Positions 10,777 to 23,199 of a DNA stretch of 64,000 nt are shown here, one piece after another; position 1 is the first letter of the stretch, and each line of letters starts with the position of its first letter. Below the pieces are notes generated by a model, which saw nothing but the letters and a program-made list of their open reading frames with translations, made no database searches and was not told the origin of the DNA. This DNA comes from Tuctoria greenei (taxonomy: Eukaryota > Streptophyta > Magnoliopsida > Poales > Poaceae), in NCBI GenBank assembly GCA_036927565.1, contig JAYESD010000008.1:168974922-169038921 (forward strand), given 5' to 3'. Made by a program: the position numbers and the translations under genes.

Positions 10777-11790
10777 TTACGGAGGTGCTCTATGTTCCAA
10801 GGGTTGGGGAGTGGCTCTCCTTCTTTTGTGGCTAGGCGAACGCACCCGGGGCAGGATACCTTTGTGACTCAGAAGGGTCCCTCCCAGCTGGGGGGGGGGG
10901 GGGGAGTTTGTGTGCCCCTTCTCGAGTAAGTATTCGCTACAGCACCAGATCGCCCGTCTAGAGCTCTCTACTCCGCACGAACCATTCCTGGTAGCGCCGG
11001 AGCGCCTGCCTGTACCGTGCATTTTGGATGGTAGCATGTCACCTTGCTTCATCGACGAGGTCGATATCTTCACATCGGAGCTGGTCCTGCGTCACTTCAT
11101 CGAATATCCGAACCCGGAGAGAGCCCACGACGATTTTTAGGGGGAGGACGGCCTCGACCCCATACACTAGAAAGAAAGGTGTTTCCCTCGTGGCCCGGCT
11201 GGGAGTTGTTTGGCTGGCCTACAGCGCACATGGGAGTTGGTCAACCCACTTGGCACCATGCTTATCCAAGTAGTCATACGTCCATGTCTTTAGGCCCCTG
11301 AGGATCTCAGCGTTGGCCCTTTCTACTTGATCGTTGCTCTTTGGGTGAGCCATAGACGCATAACAATCTTGGACGACGAGGTCTTCGCGTAGTCTTGGAA
11401 TGCTGCGCTGGTGAACTGGGTCCCGTTGTTGGTGATGATCCTGTTCAGGACCCCGAACCTGCAGACGATCAACTTGATGAACTTGATTGTAGACTCCTTG
11501 TTGATATTGATCACTAGGTCTATCTCTGGCCACTTGGTGCACTTGTCTACAGCGACGTAGAGGAACTTGTACCCTCCGACTTCCCTAGCGAAGGGTCCCA
11601 GGTTATCTAGCCCCCAGACCATGAACGTCCAGGAGGGTGGGGTCATCAGTAGTGTTTGCACCAGAGTGTGAATCTGTTTGGCGTGGAAATGGCACACCTT
11701 GCACCTTTTCACTAGCTTGACGGTGTCTTGGAGTGTCGTTGGCTAGTAGAAACCATGTTGGAAGGCTTTACCGACCAGCGTGCACGCACT
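10777..11790 (-). pseudogene. Element B integrase, degraded
   Basis: Frames on the - strand give KCTKWPEIDLVININKESTI, a zinc-binding remnant (KRCKVCHFHAKQIHT) and the core with WGLDNLGPF. The second catalytic aspartate is lost: ITNNGTQF where element C has ITDNGTQF. Frameshifts at about 11540 and 11320 and a 15-G run (10890-10904) break the frame. It cannot be active. Confidence 0.75.
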
Positions 11791-12965
11791 CTCCTTCGTG
11801 GATCTCTGCGAGCAAGTCGCAGCCCTCCTCCCGAGTTATGCACCATAATAGGACACCAATAGCGCCACACCAGCGGAGGTCTCCTTCTACCAGCATGTAG
11901 CGTTCTGCCATCCTTACGATCCGCTCAGCAGATACGTGTTCCTCCAGAATGATGTTGTCTTTCAGGTAGTCCCAGATCTCCGTGATCCATGCATCGAGAC
12001 TATCCTGAGCTTCTAGATCTTGGGCACCGGGTGATCTGGGGTTCCTGGTAACGCACAAGAACCTCGATGGGCCCCACGGTTGTAGGGCCGCTGAGGTCAC
12101 CAGCCCCGAGGTGTCGGGCTCACCTTCTTCGTTAGGCACTACAGGCCTAGCGGTTGGTCGCACTAATCTCCTGCCGAAGACACCTTAAGGAACCGGGGCC
12201 CCAGTGGACACCATTATTGATAAGGCACCAGCAATGGAGTTGTGGACGCACGGCACGTGGCAGAGGTCCAAAGTCTTGAAACCAGCTTCCAGCTTCTTGA
12301 CGTACAGCAGGAACGCTGCGAGCCAAGGGTCATTGCAACAGCATTATCCCCAGACCTGTTTGATGATCAGCTAGGAGTCTCCCTTGACCAGCATCTGCTG
12401 GACACCAAGACCCTGCGCAGCTGTTAGTATGAAGATGAGGGCTTCATACTCCGCCATGTTGTTGGTCGCCCTGAAGTCAAGGCGCACCGCGTACTTGGAT
12501 TGCTCCCCTGTTGGTGAGGTGAGCAGTACTTTGGCTCCAGCCCCTTGCTTCTGCGATGAACCACTGAAGAAAAGTGGGGCTCCGACTCGTTGAGTTCCGG
12601 GCCCACTGGGTTGCTTGGTGAGGGAGTCCACTTAGCAACAAAATCTGCTAGTGCTTGGCTCTCAATTGCATGTCGTGGCAAGAAGTTGAGCTTGAACTCC
12701 ACCAGTCCCGCCGCCCATTTGGTGATGTTGCTAGTCGCGTTGGGACTACGGAGCATCGCCCCCAGTGGGAACGAGGTCACCACTAAAACTATGTGTGCCT
12801 GAAAGTAATGGCAGAGCTTCCTCGATACGATTAGCATTGCATACAGTAACTTGTGTATTTCAAGGTACTTTGTTTTTGCTTCATGTAGGACTTCGCTGAT
12901 GAAGTAGATCGAGGGTTGGATGGTCCAAACCCTCCTCAAGGAATCCAGCGTATCCTCTTCCATCT
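11791..12965 (-). pseudogene. Element B RNase H and connecting region
   Basis: RNase H stretches are recognisable: YFISEVLHEAKTKYLEIHKL near 12900, then RHAIESQALADFVAKWTPSP and MAEYEALIFILTAAQGLGVQ in later frames. They align with the same motifs in elements C and D. Several frame changes interrupt it. Confidence 0.7.
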
Positions 12966-14240
12966 CTCCGGGCCGAGAGACTCCATGTTCGCTGAACCCG
13001 GGGCGTCTTCTATGGTCTGGGACCTAGAGGTTTCTTGATCTTCGGGGCCCCCTGAGGGGACCAGAGTACCATCTGGGGGCTGGGACCTGGAGGCAACTTG
13101 CTTGTCGGGGCCTCCTGCGGTCTCCAAGCCCTGGGGCTCAAAATCTGCAGTAGGGACCCCATCCGTCTCTTGACGCTGCTGGATATCAGGCCTTTCCGCC
13201 ACCAAGACCATGCTTACCACTTCTGTCGTGGCGGCAACGTAGCGGTACAGAGGTTCCCTGGGCTTTGGGGCCACCATAATGGACAATGACGTAAGTTGTT
13301 GCTTCATCTCGCGGAACGCCTTTTCTACCTCCTTAGTCCAGACAAATGGTCTAGACTGGCGTAGTATTTTGAAGAATGGGAGAGCCCGTTCAGCCAGTCT
13401 AGAGATAAACCGGTTGAGCACTGTCAAGCAACCTGCCAGCTTCTGCACGTCCATGATGTGGGCTGGAGGCCGCATTAGCTCCACTGCCTTGATCTTCGCT
13501 GGGTTTGCCTCGATCCCTTGGTGCGAGACCGAGAAACCAAGGAGCTTCTCGGCTTTGACTCCGAACACACCTTGTGTGGGTTAAGCTTTGTGTGTGTGGT
13601 CTGTAACCTATCAAAGACTAGGGTGAGGTTGTCTAACAATGATGTATGTGTCTGGATTTTGACAACGACATCGTCGACGTACACCTCTACCAGGTCCCGA
13701 ATGAGGTCCCCAAATGTCTTATGCATGGCACGTACAAAGGTATGGAGGGCATTCTTAAGACCATAAGGCATGGAGACATAGCAGTAAGGGCCATCTACGG
13801 TTATAAGTGCGGTATGTTCTTCATCCTCTCTAGACATGGGGATTTCGTGGAACCCTGAGTAAGCATCTAGAAATAGAGCAAATCGCATCTCGGGGTCGAA
13901 TATACGATTTGATCTATCCTAGGGAGAGGGAAAGGATGTTTAGGACATGCCTTGTTGAGGTTGGCATAGTCGATGCACATCCGAAGTTTCCCACCAGCTT
14001 TGGGGACGATGACAGAGTTGGCCAGCCACCTGGGATGATGGACTTCCCGAATGGAGCAAGTATCGAGCATCTTCTTGATCTCTTCGCAGATGAAGTTCCG
14101 ATGCTCGAGGTACTACTTTCATGGCCTCTGCTATGCCAGTTAGGTACCGAAATAGATCTTCAGATGGTTCTCGATCACCTCCTTGGAGATGTCGGGCATC
14201 TGCGATGGTTGCTAGGCAAACACATTGACATTAGCTCGTA
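12966..14240 (-). pseudogene. Element B reverse transcriptase with acidic linker
   Basis: The RT fingers and palm are visible: VHHPRWLANSVIVPKAGGKL, ALFLDAYSGFHEIPMSREDE and the YVDD box in VEVYVDDVVVK at about 13675. After ..VLVAERP comes a variable, polar linker (about 12985-13200) before RNase H resumes. Frameshifts lie near 13890 and 13570. Upstream, the codon after ..NVFA is TAG (about 14214); element D has the same stop and element C has TGG. Confidence 0.8.
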
Positions 14241-14289
14241 GGAAAGCAATGAGCGTTGATTCCTGATTGCTGTCTAGACTCCCCACAAT

Positions 14290-15060
14290 ACGGGTGGTCT
14301 AGGCAGCATCGGAGCCGATCTGGATAGTCTTGATGGGTACGCCGTTGTTGTCGGACAGCTGCACCCATGGTGCAGCGGCGTAGTCATGCTCGCGCGAGCT
14401 CAGCGAAGGATGACTAGGTCTAGCATCGCCCGGGGCAGGTGCTGGGGCTGCTGCCAGTGCTTGGAGCTCCTCCAAAGCAGACACCACCGCAGCGCGATCT
14501 CCACAGATCTTGAGGACACCGGAGGGAGTCGGCATCTTGAAGATGAGGTAGTCGTAGTGGACTACAACCATGAATCGGTATAGGGTTGGCCTATCGATGA
14601 TGGCATTATAGGGAAGGCTGACCTCCGCGACGTCGAATGGGATATTCTCTGTCCTGAATTTCTCGGGTGTCCCAAGGGTCACCCGGAGGTGGATTTTGCC
14701 GTACGGGGTAATCCTCCCTGGCCCTACCCCCGAGAATGGTCTCGATGGGCAAGCTTGGACATATTGATCTTCAGCTTGTTGAAGCCTGCACGGCTGATGA
14801 GGTTGAGGTTGGCCCCACCATTTATCAGGACCTGGTAGAACTTGATGTTGGCGATGGTGGGGGCGACGAGGAGGGGCAGAAGCCCGGCTCCCGCCATGAT
14901 CTAGGGGCAGTCGGAGGCGACGAAGTTGATCGGCTCTCCATCCATCTGTGATGCAGTGCGGGGTGTTAGTAGGATGTAGAGACGCTACCACTCGACGCGG
15001 GGTCTTGACCGCATTCCGGGATGCGGGTTCCCAAGATCCCCCATAGATCACGTGGAGTGC
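14290..15060 (-). pseudogene. Element B protease region
   Basis: Reads IYGGSWEPASR..KTPRR at its start and PFSGVGPGRITPYGKIHLRV, then PYNAIIDRPTLYRFMVVVHY later. These match the protease domains of C and D. The active-site part (DGGSG in C) is shifted out of frame here. Upstream gag is gone, leaving about 220 bases before the primer site. Confidence 0.7.
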
Positions 15061-15264
15061 TTTACGGCTCTCGTGGTCGCCGTTGAGGTCGAGGTTCTAA
15101 GCCTGGTGGACCATTTCAACGGCCCATTCAGGCTTTTGGAACTCCATCTCCACATCTTTGCTGACCCGTTGGTCGACCTTTTGCATCTTGATCTCGCCGC
15201 TGCTCGCAAGCTTGATGCTTACCATTGCTATGAATGTGCAACCACTTTTTTGAAGAAAAAGCCC

Positions 15265-15281
15265 CTTCCTGGCGCGCCAAA
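15265..15281 (-). other. Primer-binding site of element B
   Basis: Read on the - strand, TTGGCGCGCCAGG lies one base inside the LTR edge at 15282. Elements C and D have the same string at 45433-45446 and 62240-62252. The matching tRNA was not identified. Confidence 0.6.
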
Positions 15282-15612
15282 TGTCAAAGTGTTCTTGCGA
15301 CACTTCCCCGGACCTGCTAAGCGAGTTGCCCGCGAAGGTTCTTGATCGGCAGGGCTTAGTCCTCTATCGAAGGATTGCGCATATGAGATTGGTGAGACTG
15401 TGGTTTTTACGTGGTTCGGGCTGCAAGGGCGTAATACCCTACTCCACGATGAGGTTGCATTGTTTTTGTGTAGTGTGTGAATGCGTAGATTGAAATCCTT
15501 TGTAACGGTGGTGGTTCAGTCCTTTTATAGACAAGGTCGGATGCCTTACAAGTGGGGTACAGGGCTCGACAGGTGGTCCCGGGGCGATCTTATCCTAAAA
15601 ATCAATGGCTTC
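15282..15612 (-). repeat. Element B 5' LTR, left part
   Basis: Starts TGTCAAAG next to the primer site. It carries phrases shared with the LTRs of C and D (TTTACGTGGTTCGGGC, GTAATACCCTACTCCACG, CCTTTTATAG). Its last three bases TTC are the CACTA-I target-site duplication; the LTR resumes at 25410. Confidence 0.85.
15521..15530 (-). promoter_or_regulatory. TATA box of the element B LTR
   Basis: CTATAAAAGG on the - strand. The same box is found in the LTRs of C (33581, 45711) and D. Confidence 0.6.
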
Positions 15613-16025
15613 CACTACAGGAATCCCGACGATTTGCGACGGCCGAAGCCGTCGCAAATAAGCCATATGCCGTCGCAAATAAGCTATTTGCGATGGCTTT
15701 CTTTATTTGCGACGGCTTCCGGCCGTCGCAAATATGGCGTCGCAAATAAGCTTATTTGCGACGGCCACCGTCGCAAATAATCTTATTTGCGACGGCTAGG
15801 AGAGGCCGTCGCAAGTTGTTGCTGCGGGCTGGTGGGCCCCAAGTGCAGAGGGCATGGCCCACGTGTCCTCCTCCGGGACCCACCAGCCCATTTGCGACGG
15901 CCTGGCCGTCGCAATTAAGGCTTATTTGCGACAGCCAGGCCGTCGCAAATAACTGTGGCTTAATTGCGACGGCTAATACTCTTATTTGCGACGGTAGTGT
16001 ATAAAAAGCCGTCGCAAATAAGGTT
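15613..16025. repeat. CACTA-I left TIR and subterminal array
   Basis: About 18 copies of TTTGCGACGGCC or its complement in 400 bases, many in facing pairs a few bases apart. In En/Spm, TnpA binds a 12-base subterminal motif; these are the likely counterpart here. Confidence 0.9.
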
Positions 16026-16075
16026 TTTTATTTTTTTTAAAAAACAGAAAACTCTAACCGGCTCGATGGCCAGAT

Positions 16076-16136
16076 TCACAACACAATATACACAGCATAC
16101 ACAATATATACACAGCATACACAATATATACACAAA
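16076..16136. repeat. Short tandem repeat, about 22-base unit
   Basis: CACAATATATACACAGCATA recurs about 2.5 times, in the 3' flank of the TnpA-type gene. Confidence 0.75.
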
Positions 16137-16217
16137 GATCATCACAATCACAAACTCAAATTCCGATACATCTCACATCGTCATCAACAAAGTAAATAAA
16201 AGGGCTCACTCGCCCAT

Positions 16218-18874
16218 CTAACCTCCGAAGCCACCTCCGAAGTCGAAGTCGTCGTCGTCGCGCCTCAATCCAGGCGGCGGTAGCGAAGGCGACGGCGTTT
16301 GTGCAGCCGTCGCGGATCCCTGCAATTAATAAAACTTAGAGTTAGAATATATGCATCAACATCTCTCTCCCTCCCTCTCCCTCTATCTTCATCTAGATCA
16401 CCCTCTCTTCCTCTCTCTTTTCATTTCTCTATTTGTCTCTCTCTATCTCCATCTACATCTTCCTCCCTCTATCTCCATCTACATCTCCATCTACATCTCC
16501 CTCCCTCTATCTTCCCCTCTCTCTATCTCCATCTACATCTTACTCTCTCTTCATTCCCATCCTACTCTATCTATCTTTCACTCTTTCTTCTGTCTCCCTT
16601 TCTTCTATCTCTTTCTTTCTTCTATCTCAATCATTTTCTTCTATCTAACTATCTCTCTCTTTCATCTATCTCAATCTTATTACGCTGGAGAAGAAGGATT
16701 ACATAGAGACTTACCTGACCCGCTGAAGAAGGATCGCCTGGGAGGACCGGTGGTAGTACCGGTAGCTGGATTCCCAGACCCTGCGCCCGAGCGATGGCCT
16801 GTCATTGCAAACATTAAATGCTACCTATTAGTAAGTCATTTAAGCTGAATTAATGAGAATTTTAATTTTTAGATTGTTACCTCCATTGCTTCCCGCATCT
16901 GCGCCAACGCTGCTGCCTGGGTTTGGATCGTGGCCTCCATCGCCCTCCTTTCCTCCTCATGTCGCCTTTCATTTTCTTCTATAGTTTCTCGGAGGGACTG
17001 CATCTCAATGTCCCTCTGCGAGCGGCGACCTCCCGTACCCGAAGCCTGCGTGGAGCTGCCTCTCGCAGGTCTACCCGCCCTCGAGTCGACAACTCCGTCG
17101 AATATGGCGAGCCTATAAAAAAGAGAGTCAATAATATGAAATTAAAATATCTTGAATACTTTGAATTGAAAACGATAAAATGACTTGCAAACTCACCTTC
17201 CGTGTGCTTTTCCACCACCGGTTGCATACGCGGCTTGAGGATCGATCGGTTGACGTTCCCAATAGAAATCCTGGCCGTGTATCTTCCTAGCCTCCTCCCC
17301 GTACTTAGCCTGCAAAACAATAAAATCGTGTAAGTTCAACAATCTATATAGTTATATGTAATATGAATGGTTTCTAAACTTACCAACCGCTCGGCTGCAG
17401 CCTGACTGCACCCCGTCGGCTGAGAAGGGTCCCTGTGACCTCTCTTCCAAACCTCAGCAGGGGTGGGCGGCACCCCCGTCTCGCGCTCCTGTCAATACAT
17501 GTTAGTACGAACAATATATTATTAATATATAAACATAAGTTACACACACTTACCATGCGTTTAGCTAAACGCAAGTGGTTATCTTGCCCGTGTCTGCTCT
17601 TCCCCTCCACCCCTCTGCAGTCTCGAGCCTTCCCGGACTTAGCTTTAAACTCGTCGCTAGCCCAGTAGCGACAAAGGGCCCGAAATGCATCGTTCCGACC
17701 CTGCAACCAGCTCACGTGGCCCTGCACATAGTTGAAAGTCGTTAAAAGTACCATCGAGGACATTATCAGAAAAAAATACTTACTACACTCCACGTACCTG
17801 CGCGTACTCCTCCTCCGTCAGGTGCCTCTCGCTCTCTTGCCGGAAGTGTAACACGTGCTGCTGGTTCGCCTTCAAGTGCTCATTAATAATTTGAACACGG
17901 GCGTTCGACAAAGCTTGTCGAAGCGCCTTGGCAGCGTTGAAGTGAAACACTCGCCTCGCATCCTCAAACATGCGATGGTCGTCCGGGTCCTCTAAAGTAT
18001 ATCTTGCCTGCGATAAAGAATATATTGAAGAGATGTGCACTAAAAGAGTTTAATAGTTGTAACTTAGAAACTTTTTTACATACTTACCATAAAATCGGCC
18101 CATACGGCCTCCTGAAGGTTGCCGTGCTCCTGGTGATGGACACGTGCGTAGTCCTCCCACGAAAGAGCAGGCACTCCGTCGATGACCCCGGGATAGTGCA
18201 AACGCACTATGGACCCGAGGACACCGTTCACCGGTCGCTGGTGTTTCTCACCGGTGAAAGACAAGTCGTCCCAACTCCTGTAAGATATTTATTCATTCAT
18301 TCATTACTTAAGTAATCAAAAGAAACTAAAATTGAAAACTATAATTTTTATTACCTGTCTCCGACTGGACGAATCACGATCCTCTGTGAAGGGACCGCGG
18401 GAGGACTGACAAAGTGAGTCCTCCTCGTCCTCCGCGTCTGCTGGGGCGCCACGTCAGGTGACCCAGACGGCTCCTCACCAGCCGAGTCAAAGGCCTCAGG
18501 AACAAAGTCATTGCCAGCCGGGAGCTGGCTGGCCGAGGGCTGACTCGCCGAGGGCTGCCTCGCCGAGTGCTGGCTGGCCGAGGGCTGCCTCGCCGAAGGC
18601 TGGCTCACCGAAGGCGCCGCAGCCTCTGAGTCAGCCGGTGAGGACTACAACATTCAAATGATTCATAAGTAAGTTTAATGTGAATTTGAATTTAAAGAAT
18701 TTGTCAAAAACGAGTGACATTTACCTGTGACGAAGCTCTAGAGCTGGTCTGAACGTGCCCCAGCAGCTGAGAGCGTCTGCTGCCAGTCGACGAGGCACCA
18801 ACGAAAGCGTCCTCAGGTCTAGAGGGGTAGAACCCCCTCGTCGGCGGCACCTTCTTACCCTTCTTTGATGCCAT
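16218..18874 (-). CDS. TnpA-like CACTA protein (Ptta/En/Spm family), 10 exons
   Basis: Exons on the - strand, 5' to 3': 18725-18874, 18355-18644, 18088-18277, 17798-18007, 17554-17721, 17384-17488, 17197-17309, 16881-17112, 16715-16798, 16218-16319. All introns are GT..AG, and together the exons give 548 codons with no internal stop (547 aa). The middle (about residues 150-360) has the plant transposase Ptta/En/Spm pattern (LHYPGVIDGVPALSWEDYAR; WLQGRNDAFRALCRYWASDE; GVPPTPAEVWKRGHR). An N-terminal QPSA(R/S)Q repeat (residues about 61-90), a coiled coil (SLRETIEENERRHEEERRAM, near 440) and a Gly/Asp tail follow. TnpA-type proteins bind subterminal repeats and assist transposition. It starts only 90 bases after the transposase stop, so the two may share a transcript. 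Confidence 0.85.
16361..16670. repeat. CT-rich low-complexity repeat within an intron
   Basis: CTCTCTC/CATCTA repeats fill most of the last intron (16320-16714) of the TnpA-type gene. The + strand open frames across it (16299-16848) are products of this simple repeat. Confidence 0.85.
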
Positions 18875-18964
18875 CCTATTGTAATTAGATAATTAGTAAA
18901 TATGCAAATAAAATATATAAAATTCATGTTACTATCTTCAAGAAAACATTACTTGTAGTCACTT

Positions 18965-21900
18965 TCAAAATTCATCAACATCATTGTCATGTGTCTGTGC
19001 CCTACTCCTTAAACCAGCCCAACGATCTTCCATCGTGGCCTGTTCTAATTTTCGTTTTCGCGTATCATCTGCCTCTACATCTTCAACGTCTTCAACATCT
19101 CCAACTAATTGATCGAGTCCTGCACCAAGCTCGACGATAAAAGTGTCTGGCAACTCTTCTTCTTGGTACACTTCTTCAACGTCTTCGCTATCATGGTAAC
19201 CATCATCCCCAGGAGTATATAGCCGCTCACGAGGATTCACCTTATATACCACCCACCAAGCACTGAGCTTCGTGCATGGATAAGGTAGATAATACACTTG
19301 TTCAACTTGATGCGCAAGAACAAATGTATCGTAACCCCGTAGTCGGTCCTTATGTTTCACTTCCACCATTCCAAATTGGTTTTCTCGAGTTCCATGAGTA
19401 CGATCAAACCAGTCACAGTCAAAGAAGACAACTCGAAGGGTCTTATTTCCGGTAAAAGTAAATTCAAGGATTTTATTAATGATACCATAATAATCGGTTA
19501 AATTCCCTTGAGTGTCCATTGCTCTCGTCACAACACCGGAATTTGATGTTGCCGCAAGAGGACGATGAGCTTCAAAATGAGTTGTACGGAATCGGAAGCC
19601 ATTTACGTCATATCGACCATAGCTTCTAACATTCACCAATCCATAAGATAGCTGCCGCAAATCTTCATGGACACTGTGAGTCCGACACTGTTATAAAAGA
19701 TGAGAGAATATTATATAATACTTCTTTAATAATAGTAATTTATAATACATAGAAGACGAGAGAATATTACATATTCTCGAAACCAAGATAGAAAACTCTG
19801 TCCCCCATTTATTCCTTCCTTTCGCATCGCTTCTACTTGTTTGGCCGTAGGTTGATGCCTATGTGGCCAATATTGTCTGTGGAACTCGCTGAACATGAAA
19901 AAACATCTTTTAGAGTACATGTGTAGCAAAATATGTAGATTAGCATAAACATAGGAGAAACACTTACTCGAAGTATTCCTGCATGCCTTCTATATTTGCG
20001 TACATGTAGAGTAAAGCAACAGTCCTTTCCTGTTCGGATAGCACGTAGGTCGTGTAGCTACCAACGGTGGTGCCTCTCGTTTGAAAAATGGAAAGGTCGC
20101 TTAGAGGGGGTGTTTCGTCCACATTGTACCGCATAGTCGAAGTATTGATATTGTTTTCTTCCGCAAAGTAGACACTTGAAAAGTATCCAACTTCTTTAAG
20201 AGCATATGCTTCAGCGATGCACCCTTCCACCCTTGCCCTGTTGCCAACCATTGGTTTCAGATATCGTAGCGCTCTTTCAATGTGATACATCCACCTATAT
20301 TGCACAGGACCGCCAACTTTAGCTTCGAATGGAAGATGGATAAGCAGATGTTGCATTGGATTGAAGAAACCCGGTGGAAAAAAATTTTCCATCTTACATA
20401 AAAGTATGGGTATCTCCTTCTCTAACTTATCCATCATCCCGATCTTGATTTCTTTAGCACAAAGCTGTCTATAGAAATAGCTGAGCTCGGCTAAAACCTT
20501 CCACACCGCATCATCTAGATAGCCTCGGAACATAACAGGTAGGAGTCTTTCCATTATAATGTGATAATCATGACTCTTCAACCCAGTGAGGTTTCCTGTG
20601 TTAACATTTACGGCTCGTTTCAGGCTAGCTGCGTAACCATCTGGGAATTTCAAAGTTTTCATCCATTTCATAACTTCTTTCTTTTCTTTCGATCGAAGAC
20701 AGAAAGAAGCACGTGGCTTTCCACCACTTTCAGAGATTTCAAGAGTTGGACGGTGACAAATGTCTGCCAAATCTAGTCTAGCTTTATAATTGTCTTTCGT
20801 TTTGCCAGGCATATCCATGCAAGTGCTTATGATACTTTCGCTCATATTACGCTCCTGATGCATGACATCAATGTTGTGCATTAGAATCAACGACTTCACA
20901 TATGGTAGCTCCCAAAGTCCACATATGTGAGTCCAATTGTGTTCCTCTCCATAACCTACGAAATATCCAGGACGACCTTCATCAGGCACCAGTTTGTCCA
21001 ACATATCAGAAATTTCTGACCCATTGAGACGCTTCGGTGGTCCTTTAGTGACAACAGTGTTCTTTCGAAAGACATGCCTCTGCTGCCTAAATATATGATT
21101 CGAGGGCAGCCAACGTCTGTGACAATCGAAATAAGATATTTTGCCTCCATGAGTTAGTCGAAAGCAATCCGTGTCTGAAGCACATATCGGACACGTCAGA
21201 CGACCGTGAGTGCTCCATCCGGAAAACATGCCGTATGCCGGCAAATCATGGACGGACCACAAATAAGCAGCTCGAAGGTTGAATTTCTGCTTCTTGTAAC
21301 TGTCGTACGCTTCGACTCCTGTCCACAAGACTTTCAATTCTTCGATCAGCGGTTTTAACATCACGTTGAGACGTGACCCGGGATGATCAGGTCCAGGTAC
21401 AATGAGGCTGAGAAACATGAACTCGTTCCTCGTACAAAAAGCAGGTGGCAGGTTGTACGGAATGACAAAGACAGGCCAACATGAGTATGGCGCGGCATTC
21501 GTACTGAACGGTGAAAATCCGTCTGTCGCTAATCCGATGCGAACATTCCTCGCATCACGAGAAAAGTCTGGATCGAAACGGTCTAGCGCCTTCCATGCAT
21601 CACCGTCGGACGGATGCGTCAAGAATTCTTTGTTCTCACGTTTACCTTCTTTGTGCCATCTCATGTGTCTTGCGGTTCTTTTTGAAAGAAACATCCGCTT
21701 CAACCGAGGTGTCACAGGCAAGTAACGAAGCTGCTTATGTGCGACATCTGTCATCACATTATCGCCATCGTCATTAACAACTTCGACATACCTCGATTTA
21801 CCACATTTCAAGCACATCTTCTCATTGGCGTGCTCTTTCCAGAATAGCATGCAGTTGTCTGGGCACACATCAATTTTCTCATACTTCATACCGAGACCAG

Positions 21901-22474
21901 ATATCTTGATCTTTGACTGATACATATCTGGTGGCGCTTTGTGAGGTTGTGGAAGGATATCGCAGATCAATTTCATGAGATCATTGTGGCAGTTGATGGA
22001 AAAAAAGTACTTGGACTTAATTGCCATAAATCTGGTCAAGAAAGCAAGTACGGTCACAGCTGTGTGTTCATGCAACGGCTCTTGTGATTTCTTCAGCTCC
22101 TCGAAGAACTTCTCTGCCTCATTTGTAAGAGGATCCTCCACTTCAAGAGCTTCTAACATCTCATCCATCCTATCAACCTCTGTTATATCATCATCCTCAT
22201 CCACTTCGGCTATGACTCGAGAATTAGTCTCGCCGTGGAAGGTCCACACTTCATATTGTGGAGTGAAACCGTTTCGACATAAGTGAAACGAAAGCTCCAA
22301 TCTTCTCAAAAACTTAGTGTTTCGGCATTTTGTACATGGACACCGCACCATATCTTCCGTTGACAACGAAAATGCTCGATCCAAAAATTGATATAACTTG
22401 ATAAACCACTCATCGGAGTGACCACCATTTCTGCTCTTCCAGCCAGTATACATCCAACTGCGGTCTTCACCCAT
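18965..22474 (-). CDS. CACTA transposase (TNP2/TnpD type), 3 exons
   Basis: Exons on the - strand: 19968-22474, 19771-19888, 18965-19687, GT..AG introns, 1115 aa in frame. The N-terminus (MGEDRSWMYTGW..DEWFIKLYQFLDRAF..CPCTKCRN, residues 1-55) is the transposase-associated domain. The TNP2 core holds CxxC pairs (CPDNCMLFW, CLKCGKSRY, CPICASDTD) and GLATDGFSPF, WSVHDLPAYGMFSGWSTHGR and HNIDVMH, probable catalytic-acid sites. A DUF4218-like region (MQHLLIHLPFEAKVGGPVQY) ends exon 1, and DUF4216 (VVFFDCDWFD..VYYLPYPC) fills exon 3. It cuts and joins CACTA ends in the nucleus. Length and domain order are those of complete TNP2 proteins, so function is plausible. Confidence 0.92.
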
Positions 22475-22574
22475 TTTTGACTCTGCAGTTTAATGCGAAA
22501 GAAATTGTCGTTAATGTATTGTTGTGTTATGTCACGGCCCTACAACCTAGGCAGATAGATCCTAAACCCACCCA

Positions 22575-22766
22575 AGAGTGACCGAGCGGAGCGTGCTCAT
22601 GACGAGACGCGTGATCCGGATTCGAACGAAATTTCGGCAGCATAACCCCGCTGTTCTCCACTGCACGCCCGAAAATGGTGCAGCAGAGAACAACAGGGTT
22701 ACGCCACCGAAATCTCGTCCAAATCCGGACCCGCGTCTCGTCACAAGCCACGCCCCCTCGGTCACT
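22575..22766. repeat. Long imperfect inverted repeat, arms about 90 bases
   Basis: 22575-22668 read forward matches 22675-22766 read in reverse complement (shared: GAGTGACCGAG, GACGAGACGCG, ATTTCGG, GTTCTC). Identity by eye is about 80 percent. The transcript would fold into a long hairpin about 100 bases before the transposase ATG. Confidence 0.8.
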
Positions 22767-22801
22767 CCGAGGCTGTCCAAAAAAGGGACAATTCCGAACC
22801 T

Positions 22802-22836
22802 GCACGTCTCACATGCCAATGGCATGTGAGACGTGC
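22802..22836. repeat. Perfect 17-base palindrome with 1-base spacer
   Basis: GCACGTCTCACATGCCA (22802-22818), A, then its exact reverse complement (22820-22836). It lies just beyond the longer inverted repeat. Confidence 0.95.
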
Positions 22837-23199
22837 CGATCCGAAACGGGTAATACATTGCTATAGGTTACGTTGCTCATTTTCATTTTCAGGTCATTTA
22901 AGAGAGAGGAAAGAACTAGAGAAAGAGTGAGAGGAAAGTTGGTCTCAGATGACAATTCCACGACCACTTCGTCGGAGTACGCCATCCACGCGCAGGTGCT
23001 TGCCATCCTCACCGTCGTCGTTCGCCTTCGTGCCCGTCTACATGCATACTTTACCTTACCACTAAATGGGCCTTGTCGGGCCTTGTCAAGCTGGTCTGAA
23101 GCCCATTTATGTATATATAGTACTTGAACACTCAAGCAATCAAAATTAAGCAATTCAACATAACCATAATTCAAATGAGAGCAATAATACAAATCTTAA

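Noticed and set aside
16299..16848. Ser/Leu/Pro-rich open frames on the + strand
   Set aside because: They are translations of a CT-rich simple repeat inside the last intron of the TnpA-type gene.
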